A DNA stretch of 64,000 bases from Mariniflexile sp. TRM1-10 (GCF_003425985.1 NZ_CP022985.1:2455501-2519500); one strand, 5' to 3'. Positions 36,439-46,501 are shown, counted from the first letter of the stretch. Program-made: numbers and translations. Notes: generated by a model from the sequence alone, not told the origin.

Positions 36439-37589
36439 TTGAAGCAGCTAACAGATTAAACACCGTTGAAGAATACTACTTCTCAAAAAAATTAAGAGAA
36501 GTGAATTTGCTTATTGCAAGTGGTAAGCCTATTATCAATTTAGGTATAGGTAGTCCCGATATGCAACCGCCACAAAAGGTCATTGATGCTTTAAATGAAG
36601 GGTTTTCTAACCCAAGTGCGCATAAATATCAAAGTTACCAAGGGTTGCCTGAGCTGAGAGAAGCCATTGCAGGATTTTATAAAGAACATTTTCATGTGAA
36701 TTTAAGTCCTTCAACAGAAGTGTTGCCGTTAATGGGAAGTAAGGAAGGAATTATGCATATTTCTATGGCATATTTGAATGAAGGTGATGAAGTTTTAATA
36801 CCAAATCCTGGGTATCCAACCTACCAATCGGTAACAAATTTAGTTGGTGCAGTTCCGGTTTTTTATGAATTGGATGAAGCTAACAAATGGTTGCCGGATT
36901 TTAAGGCTTTAGAGAAATTGGATTTAAGTAAAGTGAAAATAATGTGGGTAAACTACCCGCACATGCCAACAGGTGCGCAACCAAGCAAATTTTTATTTGA
37001 AGAGTTGGTGGCCTTTGGTAAAAAACATAATATTTTAATTGTTAACGACAATCCATACAGTTTTGTTTTAAACGATACATATAAAAGTATATTAGAAGTT
37101 AAAGGAGCTAAAGACGTTTGTTTGGAGTTGAATTCGTTAAGCAAAACCTTTAATATGGCAGGATGGCGTGTAGGTATGGTGGTTGGTGACAGTATACACA
37201 TTAATAATGTTTTAAAGGTGAAAAGTAATATGGATTCCGGAATGTTTTATGGCATTCAAAAAGGAGCTATTGAAGCTTTAAAATGTTCGCAAATGTGGTT
37301 TGTTACCTTGAATAATGTTTACAAACAGCGTAGGGATTTAGTATGGCAATTAGCCGATGCGTTAAATTGTACTTACGATAAAAATGCGACAGGATTATTT
37401 GTTTGGGCAAAATTACCATCAGGTATAAAATCGGAAGCGTTTATAGATTTGGTACTTAAGAACAATCATATATTTATCACACCGGGAACTATTTTTGGTA
37501 GTAAAGGTGAAGGATACATACGGTTTTCGTTATGTGCTTCAACCGAAGTTTTAGGAGAAGCCATTACACGCGTAACAATGAGTTTATAA
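36435..37589 (+). CDS. Aminotransferase class I/II, probably aromatic or prephenate type
   Basis: 384 residues, fold-type I PLP enzyme. LGIGSPDMQPP near the start, IPNPGYPTYQS, NYPHMPTGAQ, NDNPYSFV (Asp and Tyr cofactor contacts), and the PLP lysine in LNSLSKTFNMAGWRVG. Its place between pheA and tyrA argues for transamination of phenylpyruvate, hydroxyphenylpyruvate or prephenate. LL-diaminopimelate aminotransferase-like family members look similar, so substrate is inferred from context. Confidence 0.85.
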   Translation: MIEAANRLNTVEEYYFSKKLREVNLLIASGKPIINLGIGSPDMQPPQKVIDALNEGFSNPSAHKYQSYQGLPELREAIAGFYKEHFHVNLSPSTEVLPLMGSKEGIMHISMAYLNEGDEVLIPNPGYPTYQSVTNLVGAVPVFYELDEANKWLPDFKALEKLDLSKVKIMWVNYPHMPTGAQPSKFLFEELVAFGKKHNILIVNDNPYSFVLNDTYKSILEVKGAKDVCLELNSLSKTFNMAGWRVGMVVGDSIHINNVLKVKSNMDSGMFYGIQKGAIEALKCSQMWFVTLNNVYKQRRDLVWQLADALNCTYDKNATGLFVWAKLPSGIKSEAFIDLVLKNNHIFITPGTIFGSKGEGYIRFSLCASTEVLGEAITRVTMSL

Positions 37590-37620
37590 TTAAAATATAA
37601 ATTAGTAATAATTTTAAAAG

Positions 37621-37650
37621 CCCTCTCCTTTGGAGAGGGTTGGGAGAGGA
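37621..37650. repeat. CCCTCTCC hairpin directly before tyrA
   Basis: CCCTCTCC-TTT-GGAGAGGG then TTGGGAGAGGA up to the ATG. The same word family recurs before rlmN (49914), dtd (41484) and in the ars leader (54544). Here its end supplies the purine-rich stretch before the start codon. Confidence 0.7.
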
Positions 37651-38502
37651 ATGAAAAACATATACATCATAGGAGTTGGGTTAATAGGCGGAAGTCTTGC
37701 TATTGATATTAAAAATAAATATCCAGGTGTGGTTATTCATGGTATCAGTAGAAAAGAAGCAACGCTTGACGAAGCATTAGCTCTTAAATTAATTGACAAA
37801 AAAGCAACTTTAGATGATATTGTTCATGCCGATTTAGTCATTATTTCAATACCTGTTGATGCGACGGTAAAATTATTACCGTCAATTTTAGATAAAATAC
37901 CAGATACTGGTTTGGTGGTAGATGCTGGCTCGACAAAAGCAGATATTTGCAAAGTGGTTGAAAATCACCCCAAACGCAGGAATTTTTTAGCAATGCACCC
38001 TATTGCGGGTACTGAACATTCGGGACCTAGTGCAGCAATTCCTGATCTGTTTGTTGGAAAAACAAATATTATTTGTGAAGTTGAAAAAACGACCTTCAAA
38101 CTTCAGGAAAAAGCCTTGGAGTTGTTTAAATCTATTGGCATGCGTATTCGTTATATGAATCCGGAGGCACACGATAAACACATTGCTTACGTATCGCATT
38201 TATCGCACATTAGTTCTTTTATGCTGGGTAAAACGGTTATTGAGAAAGAAAAAAATGAACGTGATATTTTTGATATGGCAGGAAGTGGATTTGCTTCAAC
38301 TGTACGATTAGCAAAAAGTTCACCTGAAATGTGGACCCCCATTTTTAAACAAAACAAACAAAACGTTATAGAAACATTAGAAGAATACATCAACAATCTG
38401 ACGCATTTTAAAGACTTAATGAAAAGTGACGATTTTGAGGCTATTTTTAATGAAATGAAAGAAACCAATCATATAAAAGATATTTTGAACGGAATAATAT
38501 AA
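37651..38502 (+). CDS. tyrA: Prephenate dehydrogenase
   Basis: 283 residues from the ATG at 37651; the frame upstream to 37630 runs through the repeat. NAD motif IIGVGLIGGSLAIDIK, HPIAGTEHSGPSAA, and the conserved His in DKHIAYVSHLSH. It oxidises prephenate to 4-hydroxyphenylpyruvate for tyrosine. It has no chorismate mutase domain; that activity is on the next gene. Confidence 0.94.
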   Translation: MKNIYIIGVGLIGGSLAIDIKNKYPGVVIHGISRKEATLDEALALKLIDKKATLDDIVHADLVIISIPVDATVKLLPSILDKIPDTGLVVDAGSTKADICKVVENHPKRRNFLAMHPIAGTEHSGPSAAIPDLFVGKTNIICEVEKTTFKLQEKALELFKSIGMRIRYMNPEAHDKHIAYVSHLSHISSFMLGKTVIEKEKNERDIFDMAGSGFASTVRLAKSSPEMWTPIFKQNKQNVIETLEEYINNLTHFKDLMKSDDFEAIFNEMKETNHIKDILNGII

Positions 38503-38579
38503 AGTAAAATCAATATAAAAAATTATTTCGAAAACATGTGAAGCCTCGCATAGAGTAGATTTAAAGTAAATTAAATAAA

Positions 38580-39662
38580 ATGGAAAACAAAAAAGAAATG
38601 AGAACGTGGTTAGATGATTTAAATTTAAGTCATCCACTGGTAATTGCAGGACCTTGTAGTGCTGAAACAGAAGAGCAAGTATTAAAAATAGCACATGAGC
38701 TAAAAGATACAGATGTAAGTTATTTTAGAGCAGGTATCTGGAAACCAAGAACACGTCCAGGCATGTTTGAAGGCGTTGGAGCATTAGGTTTAAAATGGTT
38801 GCAAAAAGTAAGGCAAGAAACAGGTATGAAAATTTGTACCGAAGTTGCAAATGCTGCCCATGTAAAATTAGCTTTAGAGCATGACGTCGATTTGCTTTGG
38901 ATAGGTGCACGTTCTACGGTAAGTCCATTTATCATGCAAGAAATTGCAGATGCTTTAGAAGGAACCGATAAACCAGTGCTAATTAAAAATCCTGTAAACC
39001 CAGATTTAGCTTTATGGTTAGGTGGTATTGAAAGAATTTACAAAGCAGGTGTTAAAAATATTGGTGCGATTCACAGAGGGTTTTCAACCTATGAAAAAAC
39101 AAAATACAGAAACAATCCAGAATGGCAAATGGCTATCGAGTTTCAAAACAAATATCCAGACATTCCTTTAATTAACGACCCGTCGCATATAACAGGAAAA
39201 CGCGATATGATTTTTGATGTATCCCAAACGGCTTTAGATTTGAATTTTGACGGATTAATGATTGAAACCCATTACGACCCAGACAACGCTTGGAGTGATG
39301 CGTCTCAACAAGTAACACCAAAAACCTTAGTTCAAATTATGAAAGATTTGAAAATAAGAAAAGAAACGGATCCGGAAGTAGATTACAATAAACAACTTGA
39401 TAATTTAAGAGCACAGATTGATGTGGTTGATAACCAAATTATCGAATTATTAGGCAAACGTATGAAAGCAGCCGATAGTATTGGAGCACTTAAAAAGCAG
39501 AAAAACGTTGCCGTTTTACAAAGCAAACGTTGGAACGAAATTTTAGGTAAAATGGTTATTGAGGGTGAATCTCAAGGACTTAGTGAAGAGTTTATTTTAA
39601 AAATGTTTAAAGCCATTCACCAAGAATCTATCAATCATCAAGAAAAGATAATTAATGGTTAA
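38580..39662 (+). CDS. DAHP synthase - chorismate mutase fusion
   Basis: 360 residues. Residues 1-260 are a type I-beta (KDO8P-synthase-like) DAHP synthase with VIAGPCSAE, FRAGIWKPRTRPG and NDPSHITGKRD. Residues about 265-360 are an AroQ chorismate mutase (LDNLRAQIDVVDNQIIELL, KRMKAADSIGALKK). The enzyme both opens the shikimate pathway and makes prephenate, so feedback by prephenate or aromatic acids through the mutase domain is likely, as in other members with this order. It is the last gene before a strong terminator. Confidence 0.95.
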   Translation: MENKKEMRTWLDDLNLSHPLVIAGPCSAETEEQVLKIAHELKDTDVSYFRAGIWKPRTRPGMFEGVGALGLKWLQKVRQETGMKICTEVANAAHVKLALEHDVDLLWIGARSTVSPFIMQEIADALEGTDKPVLIKNPVNPDLALWLGGIERIYKAGVKNIGAIHRGFSTYEKTKYRNNPEWQMAIEFQNKYPDIPLINDPSHITGKRDMIFDVSQTALDLNFDGLMIETHYDPDNAWSDASQQVTPKTLVQIMKDLKIRKETDPEVDYNKQLDNLRAQIDVVDNQIIELLGKRMKAADSIGALKKQKNVAVLQSKRWNEILGKMVIEGESQGLSEEFILKMFKAIHQESINHQEKIING

Positions 39663-39665
39663 TAT

Positions 39666-39695
39666 AAAAACGCCTCACAACTGTGAGGCGTTTTT
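39666..39695 (+). terminator. Intrinsic terminator after the aromatic operon
   Basis: AAAAACGCCTCACA (39666-39679) / TGTGAGGCGTTTTT (39682-39695), GC-rich stem followed by T-run. It lies 4 bases after the DAHPS-CM stop and may also serve the convergent gene at 39724. Confidence 0.92.
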
Positions 39696-39723
39696 ATTAG
39701 CGGTTTTGTTGAAAATATTAATC

Positions 39724-40380
39724 TTATTCTTTGCTGTTTTTAGTGTAAGCTAATCTTCGCGAAGCTTTTCTCATTAAAACATTAATTAAGTCTTCAGTAT
39801 TACTACCAATACTTCCACTAACTTTTTTATTGTAATTCCAGAGTAAAACGCCATCAGCAGCATTATGAACACTCATGTTTATTGTGGCACTATTTGTACT
39901 GCCAAAAAAGCCAAATAAAACGCCTAATGCAATCGAAGCACCTTCAGACATAGGTTTGTTAGTTTTAAAATCACCAGAAATAACAGCATCAACTCCTAGT
40001 ATTTTTGCTAAGTCTTGTGGCGTAAAATCCATAATATTATTATAATCAATGTTTTGCTTTTTTAACATAGCCGTGGTTGTTCTAGGGTCTTGGACTTCTA
40101 AAGACTGCAGATCACCTCTTTTTTTACGCTTCAAAAACCAAGAATACATAGCGCTTTGTATGCTTTCGCCTTCAGATTTTTCAACGCGATTAAGTTGTTC
40201 TGCACTCATATCTTTCATTTGTTTAGGTCTTAATTTAACCTGAGTTTTAAAAGGAACAATTGCTATGATCTTGTGTGTGTTTGCAATAGCATCAAAATTT
40301 GGGTTTTCATATAGACTAGTCTGTGCCAAAACATTCTGAATGAATGCAAAAAGTAAAAAGGATACTAAAATTTTTTTCAT
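39724..40380 (-). CDS. Exported conserved protein of unknown function
   Basis: 218 residues with a signal peptide (KKILVSFLLFAFIQNVLAQ). The body includes LAKILGVDAVISGDFKTN and HNAADGVLLWNYNKKVSGS, a pattern seen in periplasmic or outer-membrane-associated proteins of the GNA1162/CsgG-like beta-rich kind; the resemblance is weak. A Gly/Ala-rich stretch GASIALGVLFGFFG could insert in a membrane. It is a single gene between convergent and divergent neighbours. Confidence 0.65.
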   Translation of the reverse strand: MKKILVSFLLFAFIQNVLAQTSLYENPNFDAIANTHKIIAIVPFKTQVKLRPKQMKDMSAEQLNRVEKSEGESIQSAMYSWFLKRKKRGDLQSLEVQDPRTTTAMLKKQNIDYNNIMDFTPQDLAKILGVDAVISGDFKTNKPMSEGASIALGVLFGFFGSTNSATINMSVHNAADGVLLWNYNKKVSGSIGSNTEDLINVLMRKASRRLAYTKNSKE

Positions 40381-40453
40381 GTTGTTGGTGAGTTTTTAAT
40401 TAGGATGCTAATATATGTTAATTATTCTTACGCAAAAAATAATTATTTTAAAC

Positions 40454-40461
40454 TACTTTTG
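40454..40461 (+). promoter_or_regulatory. -7 element of rsgA
   Basis: TACTTTTG, an exact TAnnTTTG match, ends 9 bases before the rsgA ATG, so the mRNA would be almost leaderless. No clear -33 TTTG. Confidence 0.5.
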
Positions 40462-40469
40462 AAAAAATT

Positions 40470-41420
40470 ATGACAGGACTCGTTTATAAATCTACAGGAA
40501 GTTGGTACACGGTGAAAACCCCGTTGGGAGATACCTACGAATGCCGAATAAAAGGTAAATTCCGAATAAAAGGCATTAAAAGTACGAACCCCATTGCGGT
40601 AGGCGATTTTGTGGATTTTGAATTGGAAACCGATAACAACCAAGTGTCGGGTGTCATTCATAATATACACGATAGAACCAATTACATTGTTCGGAAATCG
40701 GTTAATCTTTCCAAGCAAACCCATATCATTGCGTCCAATATTGATCAGGTTTTTTTAATGATTACCATTAACAATCCACCCACTTCAACCAGCTTTATCG
40801 ATCGGTTTTTAGTAACTGCCAATGCCTATTCCATTAAAACAGTATTGCTGTTTAATAAGATAGATACTTATGACGAAGAGACCTTAGATGAAGTTAGATA
40901 TTTAGCACATGTTTACCGAAAAATAGGCTATGAATGTATTGGTGTTTCAGCCGTAACAGGTAAAAACGTAGATAAGGTAAAAACTTTAATGCTTAATAAA
41001 GTGAGCATGTTTTCGGGACATTCAGGCGTTGGTAAATCCACGCTTGTAAATGCTATTGAACCAACGTTGGATATAAAAACCAAAGAAATTTCCACACTTC
41101 ACATGCAAGGGCAACACACGACAACTTTTGCTGAAATGTTTGATTTGGCTTTTGGAGGAAAAATTATCGATACACCTGGAATAAAAGGATTTGGAGTGGT
41201 GGATATGGATAAAGAAGAAATAGGTGATTATTTTCCTGAAATATTCAAATTGAAACAAGATTGTAAGTTTAATAATTGCTTACATATAAAAGAACCAAAT
41301 TGTGCAGTAAAAAAAGCATTAGATAATGACGAGATTGCCTTTTCACGCTACCGTAGTTATTTGCAAATTGTAGAAGGGGAAGATGAACATTATAGAACGG
41401 ATACTTGGGAAAGCCAGTAA
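40470..41420 (+). CDS. rsgA: Ribosome small-subunit biogenesis GTPase
   Basis: 316 residues. OB-fold N-terminus (STGSWYTVKTPLGDTYECR), circularly permuted GTPase with NKID, SAVTGKN, then FSGHSGVGKSTLVNAI and DTPGIKGFGV, and a C-terminal zinc motif CKFNNCLHIKEPNCAV. It acts in late 30S subunit maturation. The last codons run into a heptamer repeat that covers the stop codon. Confidence 0.97.
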   Translation: MTGLVYKSTGSWYTVKTPLGDTYECRIKGKFRIKGIKSTNPIAVGDFVDFELETDNNQVSGVIHNIHDRTNYIVRKSVNLSKQTHIIASNIDQVFLMITINNPPTSTSFIDRFLVTANAYSIKTVLLFNKIDTYDEETLDEVRYLAHVYRKIGYECIGVSAVTGKNVDKVKTLMLNKVSMFSGHSGVGKSTLVNAIEPTLDIKTKEISTLHMQGQHTTTFAEMFDLAFGGKIIDTPGIKGFGVVDMDKEEIGDYFPEIFKLKQDCKFNNCLHIKEPNCAVKKALDNDEIAFSRYRSYLQIVEGEDEHYRTDTWESQ

Positions 41421-41449
41421 ACAGTGTTCAGTAAACAGTGTTCAGTAGT
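41415..41449. repeat. Heptamer tandem repeat across the rsgA stop
   Basis: CAGTAAA, CAGTGTT, CAGTAAA, CAGTGTT, CAGTAGT: five 7-bp units. The TAA in the first unit is the rsgA stop codon. Confidence 0.85.
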
Positions 41450-41518
41450 AGTTTGCAGTAAAGTTTAATTTCAACATAACAGTTCCCTTTCTTTTGGAAG
41501 GATTAGAGATAAGAGATA

Positions 41519-41971
41519 ATGAAATTAGTCGTTCAAAGAGTTTCAAAAGCGAGTGTAACTATTGAGAATGTAAAAGTGGCCGATATTTCAAACGGACTTT
41601 TAGTGTTTTTAGGTATAGTTGCTGATGATACGCAAGAAGATATTAAATGGCTGTCCAGCAAAATAGTAAACCTTCGCGTTTTTAATGATGAAAAAGGGAT
41701 TATGAATAAATCGCTTTTAGAAGTAGATGGCGATGTTATTGTTGTAAGCCAATTTACGTTACACGCTGCAACAAAAAAAGGGAATCGTCCTAGCTATATA
41801 AAGGCAGCTAAACCCGATGTTGCTATTCCGCTTTACGAAGCATTTGTAAAACAAGTAGAAACAGATTTAGGCAAGTCTATACAGACCGGACAATTTGGTG
41901 CTGACATGAAAGTGGAATTGCTTAACGATGGCCCTGTAACCATAATTATGGATTCTAAAAATAAAGAATAA
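41519..41971 (+). CDS. dtd: D-aminoacyl-tRNA deacylase
   Basis: 150 residues. KLVVQRVSKASVTIEN at the start, VSQFTLHAATKKGNRPSY in the middle and the Gly-Pro motif NDGPVTIIMDS near the end are Dtd signatures. It removes D-amino acids wrongly charged to tRNA. The stop shares one base with the next ATG. A CCCTTTC..GGAAGG hairpin word precedes the start. Confidence 0.96.
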   Translation: MKLVVQRVSKASVTIENVKVADISNGLLVFLGIVADDTQEDIKWLSSKIVNLRVFNDEKGIMNKSLLEVDGDVIVVSQFTLHAATKKGNRPSYIKAAKPDVAIPLYEAFVKQVETDLGKSIQTGQFGADMKVELLNDGPVTIIMDSKNKE

Positions 41972-42507
41972 TGGCGTCCATTTTTGGACATAGCGTTGTT
42001 GGTTACACCTTAACAAAAGTTATAGATGCAAACAATACCAAATGGCTGCTCTTTGCTGCTATTTTTTCTACCATTTTACCCGATTTTGATGTTATAAGTT
42101 TCCGTTTAGGAATTCCATATTTGCACCCTTTAGGGCATCGTGGGTTTACACATTCTATACTATTTGCTTTTTTATGGGCATTTGTTTTAACATTCACTTT
42201 AGGAAGACATCGTAAACTTATCTGGTTTTTTGTTATTTTTTTAACGACACTCTCGCATGGTATTTTAGATGCGATGACTTCTGGAGGCAAAGGTGTTGGT
42301 TTTTTTATTCCTTTTGATAACGAACGGTTCTTTTTTCCTTTTAGAGGAATAAAGGTTTCCCCAATTGGTATAGATAAGTTTTTTTCAGAATGGGGAGCAA
42401 AAGTGATTTTTAGTGAAATAAAATATATAGTTCTGCCTTGTTTTATTCTATTGTGTGTAAGATTTTTAGTTTTTAAACTAAAAGACAGGTATTATAACGA
42501 AATATGA
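41971..42507 (+). CDS. Membrane metal-dependent hydrolase (YdjM/DUF457 family)
   Basis: 178 residues with about four membrane segments. FGHSVVGYTL, LPDFDVISF and HRGFTHSILFAF carry the His/Asp residues typical of the family. E. coli YdjM is SOS-regulated; the substrate of the family is not firmly known. The overlap with dtd suggests co-expression. Confidence 0.85.
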   Translation: MASIFGHSVVGYTLTKVIDANNTKWLLFAAIFSTILPDFDVISFRLGIPYLHPLGHRGFTHSILFAFLWAFVLTFTLGRHRKLIWFFVIFLTTLSHGILDAMTSGGKGVGFFIPFDNERFFFPFRGIKVSPIGIDKFFSEWGAKVIFSEIKYIVLPCFILLCVRFLVFKLKDRYYNEI

Positions 42508-42571
42508 TTTTTCTCATCTGATTAATTCTCGTAATATTTTATATTTAAGGTTCTAAACTTAAACACAATCT

Positions 42572-44485
42572 ATGAAGGTTAAGCATATTATTTTATATTT
42601 TGTTTTATTCACAACATTACAAATTTCTTCCCAAGGAAACTTACACGCCAGTTTTTCAATTCCAGCCAATTTAAAGGAAAATGCGAATGCCGTTGTACGC
42701 TCTAGTCAATTGGATATCACGATAAATTCTGTTGATGATATGACCGTTTATGAAAAGCGCATCATAACCATATTAAATAAAGAAGGGAATAGTAATATAG
42801 ATGCCTTTGTGCATTATGATAATAATGTAAAAATAAAAACATTTGAAGTTTTAGTGTTTAACCAATCTGGGGCAGTTATTAAAAAAGTTAAAAAGAACGA
42901 TTTTAAAGATGTTAGTGCTGTAGATGGCGGTACTTTATATTCAGATTCTAGAGTTAAGTATTTAGAATATACACCTATTTCATATCCATATACCGTAGAG
43001 TTTGTTTGTGAAATCAATACCAAAAATACGGCATTTATAGAGTCGTTTACGCCAGTTAATGACCATTTTTTAAGTGTTGAAAATAGCTCGTACACTATAA
43101 ATTTTCCAAGCGATATAACGATTAGAACCAAGGAAAAGAATTTAGAAGGACTTGATGTATCTAAGGAGTCACTTCAAAATAAAATAAGTTATACGGTAAA
43201 AAATATAGAAGCTATAAAACCGGAAGCTTATAGTCCTTCTTTAGTTGATATAACACCAAAAGTTTTAGTGACATCCAATAAGTTTTCTTTAGAAGGTGTG
43301 CAAACCGAAGTGGAAGATTGGGCTGGTTTTGGAAAATGGATGTATCAAGATTTAATAAAAGACACGCACGATTTGCCAGCAAGCACTATTGCCATGATTC
43401 AAAACCTTGTTAAAAATGAAGCTAGCGATATTGATAAAGCAAAAAAGATTTATGAATACGTTCAAAATAAAACACGCTATATCAGTGTGCAAGTGGGTAT
43501 TGGCGGTTGGAAACCTTTTAAGGCTTCAGAAGTTGATAAATTAGGCTATGGTGATTGTAAGGCATTGACCAACTATACCATGTCGCTTTTAAATGCAGCA
43601 GGCATTCAGTCAAATTACACTGTTGTATATGCAGGAACTTCCCAGAGAAGTTTAGAGAAAGATTTTGCCGCAATGCAAGGCAATCATGTTATTCTTAATA
43701 TTCCCATTGAAAATGAAGAAGATATTTGGTTAGAATGTACAAGTCAAAAACTTCCGTTTGGTTTTATCGGAGATTTTACCGATGATAGAGATGTGCTGGT
43801 CATAACACCAGAAGCAGGTATAATAAAACACACAAAAAAATATGTCACCGAAGAAAATACACAATTTATAAATGGAAGCTATACCGTGTCTAACGATGGT
43901 TTGATTGATGTAAAAGTAACTGTAAATTCTAAAGGAACTCAATATGATGATAAATATTGGTTACAGACCGAAACAGAGCGGGATTTAGATACCCATTACA
44001 AAAAGCGCTGGAGATATGTTAATGGTATGAGTATAAATAACATGCAGATTAATAACAACAAAACAAATAATGAGTTTGTTGAAGACATTAGTTTCGTTGC
44101 GCCCAATTACTCTAAACTAGTAGGCAATAGAATGTTGCTTCCAATAAATGCGTTAAATAGAAACACCAATATACCAGACCGATACAGGGATAGAAAATTA
44201 CCGCTTAAAATTAAAAGAGGTTTTAAAGATGTCGATGAAATTGAAATTAAGTTACCAACAGATTTTACTATAGAATCATCTCCTGATAATGTTGCAATAG
44301 AAAATAAATTCGGCAGCTATAAAGCCGAAATTATAGTTAAAGACGCATCTACGATACTTTATAAACGTGAATTTCTAATTAATGATGGCGAATACCCAAA
44401 AGAAGATTACGATGCTTATAGAGAGTTCTATAAAGAAATAAATAAACTAGACAATTCAAAAATAGCATTAATTAAAAACCAGTAA
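42572..44485 (+). CDS. Exported DUF3857 / transglutaminase-like protein, active-site Cys present
   Basis: 637 residues. Signal peptide (HIILYFVLFTTLQISSQ), DUF3857 domain to about 220, then a transglutaminase-like core with Cys in KLGYGDCKALTNY and His in MQGNHVILNIP; the third residue reads WLECTS (Glu where Asp is usual). A beta-rich tail follows. It is probably periplasmic. Proteins of this kind are often paired in Bacteroidota; the substrate is unknown. It lies 3 bases before a paralogue. Confidence 0.85.
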   Translation: MKVKHIILYFVLFTTLQISSQGNLHASFSIPANLKENANAVVRSSQLDITINSVDDMTVYEKRIITILNKEGNSNIDAFVHYDNNVKIKTFEVLVFNQSGAVIKKVKKNDFKDVSAVDGGTLYSDSRVKYLEYTPISYPYTVEFVCEINTKNTAFIESFTPVNDHFLSVENSSYTINFPSDITIRTKEKNLEGLDVSKESLQNKISYTVKNIEAIKPEAYSPSLVDITPKVLVTSNKFSLEGVQTEVEDWAGFGKWMYQDLIKDTHDLPASTIAMIQNLVKNEASDIDKAKKIYEYVQNKTRYISVQVGIGGWKPFKASEVDKLGYGDCKALTNYTMSLLNAAGIQSNYTVVYAGTSQRSLEKDFAAMQGNHVILNIPIENEEDIWLECTSQKLPFGFIGDFTDDRDVLVITPEAGIIKHTKKYVTEENTQFINGSYTVSNDGLIDVKVTVNSKGTQYDDKYWLQTETERDLDTHYKKRWRYVNGMSINNMQINNNKTNNEFVEDISFVAPNYSKLVGNRMLLPINALNRNTNIPDRYRDRKLPLKIKRGFKDVDEIEIKLPTDFTIESSPDNVAIENKFGSYKAEIIVKDASTILYKREFLINDGEYPKEDYDAYREFYKEINKLDNSKIALIKNQ

Positions 44486-44488
44486 TAA

Positions 44489-46501
44489 ATGAGAATTACA
44501 ACACTATTATTAGGCCTTTGCTTTTGTTTTAACACATTTGCTCAAAATTTTAGTTTTGGTAAAGTATCAAAAGAGGAATTAGAAGAAAAATTTAATCCAT
44601 TGGATTCTTCGGCAAATGCCACCTATTTGTATAAATATAGAAGAACATATATGCAATATAGACAAGAGGAAGGGTTTTCGTTGGTTACTGAAATACAAGA
44701 ACGAATTAAGATATACAACCAAGAAGGTTTTGATTATGCTACGAAAGAAGTGAATCTTTATAAAAGAGGAAGTGACGACGAACAAATTTTAAGTTTAAAG
44801 GGTTATACATATAATTTAGTAGAAGACAAGTTAGTGGAAACAAAACTTGAAAAGGATGGTATTTTTAAAACCGAAGAATCAAAGTATCATAATCAAGCAA
44901 AATTTACAATGCCAAATATAAAGGATGGTTCTGTTGTAGAATATAAATATACAATTACGTCGCCATTTTATTGGAATATTGATGATTTTGAATTTCAGCA
45001 TGACATTCCCATAAAATATGTTGAAGCTGTATTTGAAGCTCCGGAGTATTTCAATTTTAAACCAATTCCCAAAGGATATTTTGGTTTTAAACCAACAACC
45101 GAAGCTAAAAGAGATGTGATAAGATTTTCAAGTTCGCAAAGAGGAGCCGGTGGTTTTAATGGTTCGAACGGAACAACATTTAGTTCTTCGGAATTAGAAT
45201 TTATAAAAAATACATCAACATATAAACTTTCTAATGTCCCGGCTTTAAAAGATGAACCTTTTGTAAATAATATTAATAATTACCGTTCGGCAGTTAAATA
45301 TGAATTGTCTTATACAAAGTTTCCACAATCACCTTTAAAATATTTTTCTACAACTTGGGAAGATGTTGTTAAAACTATTTACGAAAGCCCAAGTTTTGAT
45401 GTTGAGTTAGATAGAACAGGTTATTTTGAAGAAGATATTGATGCACTAATAAGTAGTATTTCAGATCCAATGGCAAGGGCATCATTAATTTATAGTCATG
45501 TAAAGAGCAGAGTCAAATGGAATGGCTATTACGGAAAATATACCGATGGTGGTGTGCGTAAGGCATATAAAGACCAAGTAGGTAATGATGCCGAAATAAA
45601 TTTAATGTTAACAGCTATGTTAAGATATGCTGGGTTAAACGCAAATCCTGTTTTGGTTAGTTCTAGGAACAATGGTATTCCCTTATTTCCAACGCTAGAC
45701 GGTTATAATTATGTTGTTTCAGCCATAGAAACATTGGATGGTGTTATATTGTTAGACGCTACGAGTAAATACAGTACACCAAACATTTTACCTTTTAGAA
45801 CATTAAATTGGGAAGGTAGAATTGTTAGAAAAGATAAAAGTTCTTCTACAATAAATTTGTATCCAAAAGAGAAGTCTAAAAAAACGGTATCAATAATTGC
45901 AAACTTAAAAGACACTGGTAGTTTAGAAGGGGGAATTAGAACTGTGAAAACCAATCATGATGCCATGATTTATAGAGAGCAATATTTAGAAGCCGATAAA
46001 AACCAATATTTAGAAAAGCTAGAAAACAAGTATACTGATATGGAGATAGATGGGTTTGAGGTTAAAAACGAAATGGATTTATCTAAGCCTATTATGGAAT
46101 CATTTAAATTCACTTTAGAAAACCAAGCAGATATTATAGCAGATAAGTTGTATTTTTCACCTCTATTCTTTTTAAGAACAAAAGAAAATCCATTTAAATT
46201 GGAAAAGAGAGAGTTTCCTGTAGATTTTGGCTATCCTTCAAGTAGCAAATACATGATAAATATTGACCTTCCAGAGGGTTATAAAGTTGAAGTTATTCCA
46301 GAACCATTAGTTATGACGATGCCAGATAACTTGGGCACATTTAAATACAATATATCTGCAAGCGATAAAAAAATTCAGTTGGTTATAGATACAGAAATAA
46401 ACGAATCGATTATATCTCCTATATATTACGAAGTTTTAAAAGAGTATTTTAGCAAAATGGTAGAAAAAGAAGCAGAGCAAATAGTATTAACTAAAGTATA
46501 G
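44489..46501 (+). CDS. Exported DUF3857 / transglutaminase-like paralogue, active site lost
   Basis: 670 residues with signal peptide (RITTLLLGLCFCFNTFAQ). Same domain order as its neighbour, but the core reads VGNDAEINLMLTAMLRYAGL where Cys is expected, and the His position reads GYNYVVSAI; only the Asp in LLDATSKYS remains. It is therefore likely a non-catalytic partner of the upstream protein. DUF3858-like beta region at the end. Confidence 0.82.
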   Translation: MRITTLLLGLCFCFNTFAQNFSFGKVSKEELEEKFNPLDSSANATYLYKYRRTYMQYRQEEGFSLVTEIQERIKIYNQEGFDYATKEVNLYKRGSDDEQILSLKGYTYNLVEDKLVETKLEKDGIFKTEESKYHNQAKFTMPNIKDGSVVEYKYTITSPFYWNIDDFEFQHDIPIKYVEAVFEAPEYFNFKPIPKGYFGFKPTTEAKRDVIRFSSSQRGAGGFNGSNGTTFSSSELEFIKNTSTYKLSNVPALKDEPFVNNINNYRSAVKYELSYTKFPQSPLKYFSTTWEDVVKTIYESPSFDVELDRTGYFEEDIDALISSISDPMARASLIYSHVKSRVKWNGYYGKYTDGGVRKAYKDQVGNDAEINLMLTAMLRYAGLNANPVLVSSRNNGIPLFPTLDGYNYVVSAIETLDGVILLDATSKYSTPNILPFRTLNWEGRIVRKDKSSSTINLYPKEKSKKTVSIIANLKDTGSLEGGIRTVKTNHDAMIYREQYLEADKNQYLEKLENKYTDMEIDGFEVKNEMDLSKPIMESFKFTLENQADIIADKLYFSPLFFLRTKENPFKLEKREFPVDFGYPSSSKYMINIDLPEGYKVEVIPEPLVMTMPDNLGTFKYNISASDKKIQLVIDTEINESIISPIYYEVLKEYFSKMVEKEAEQIVLTKV

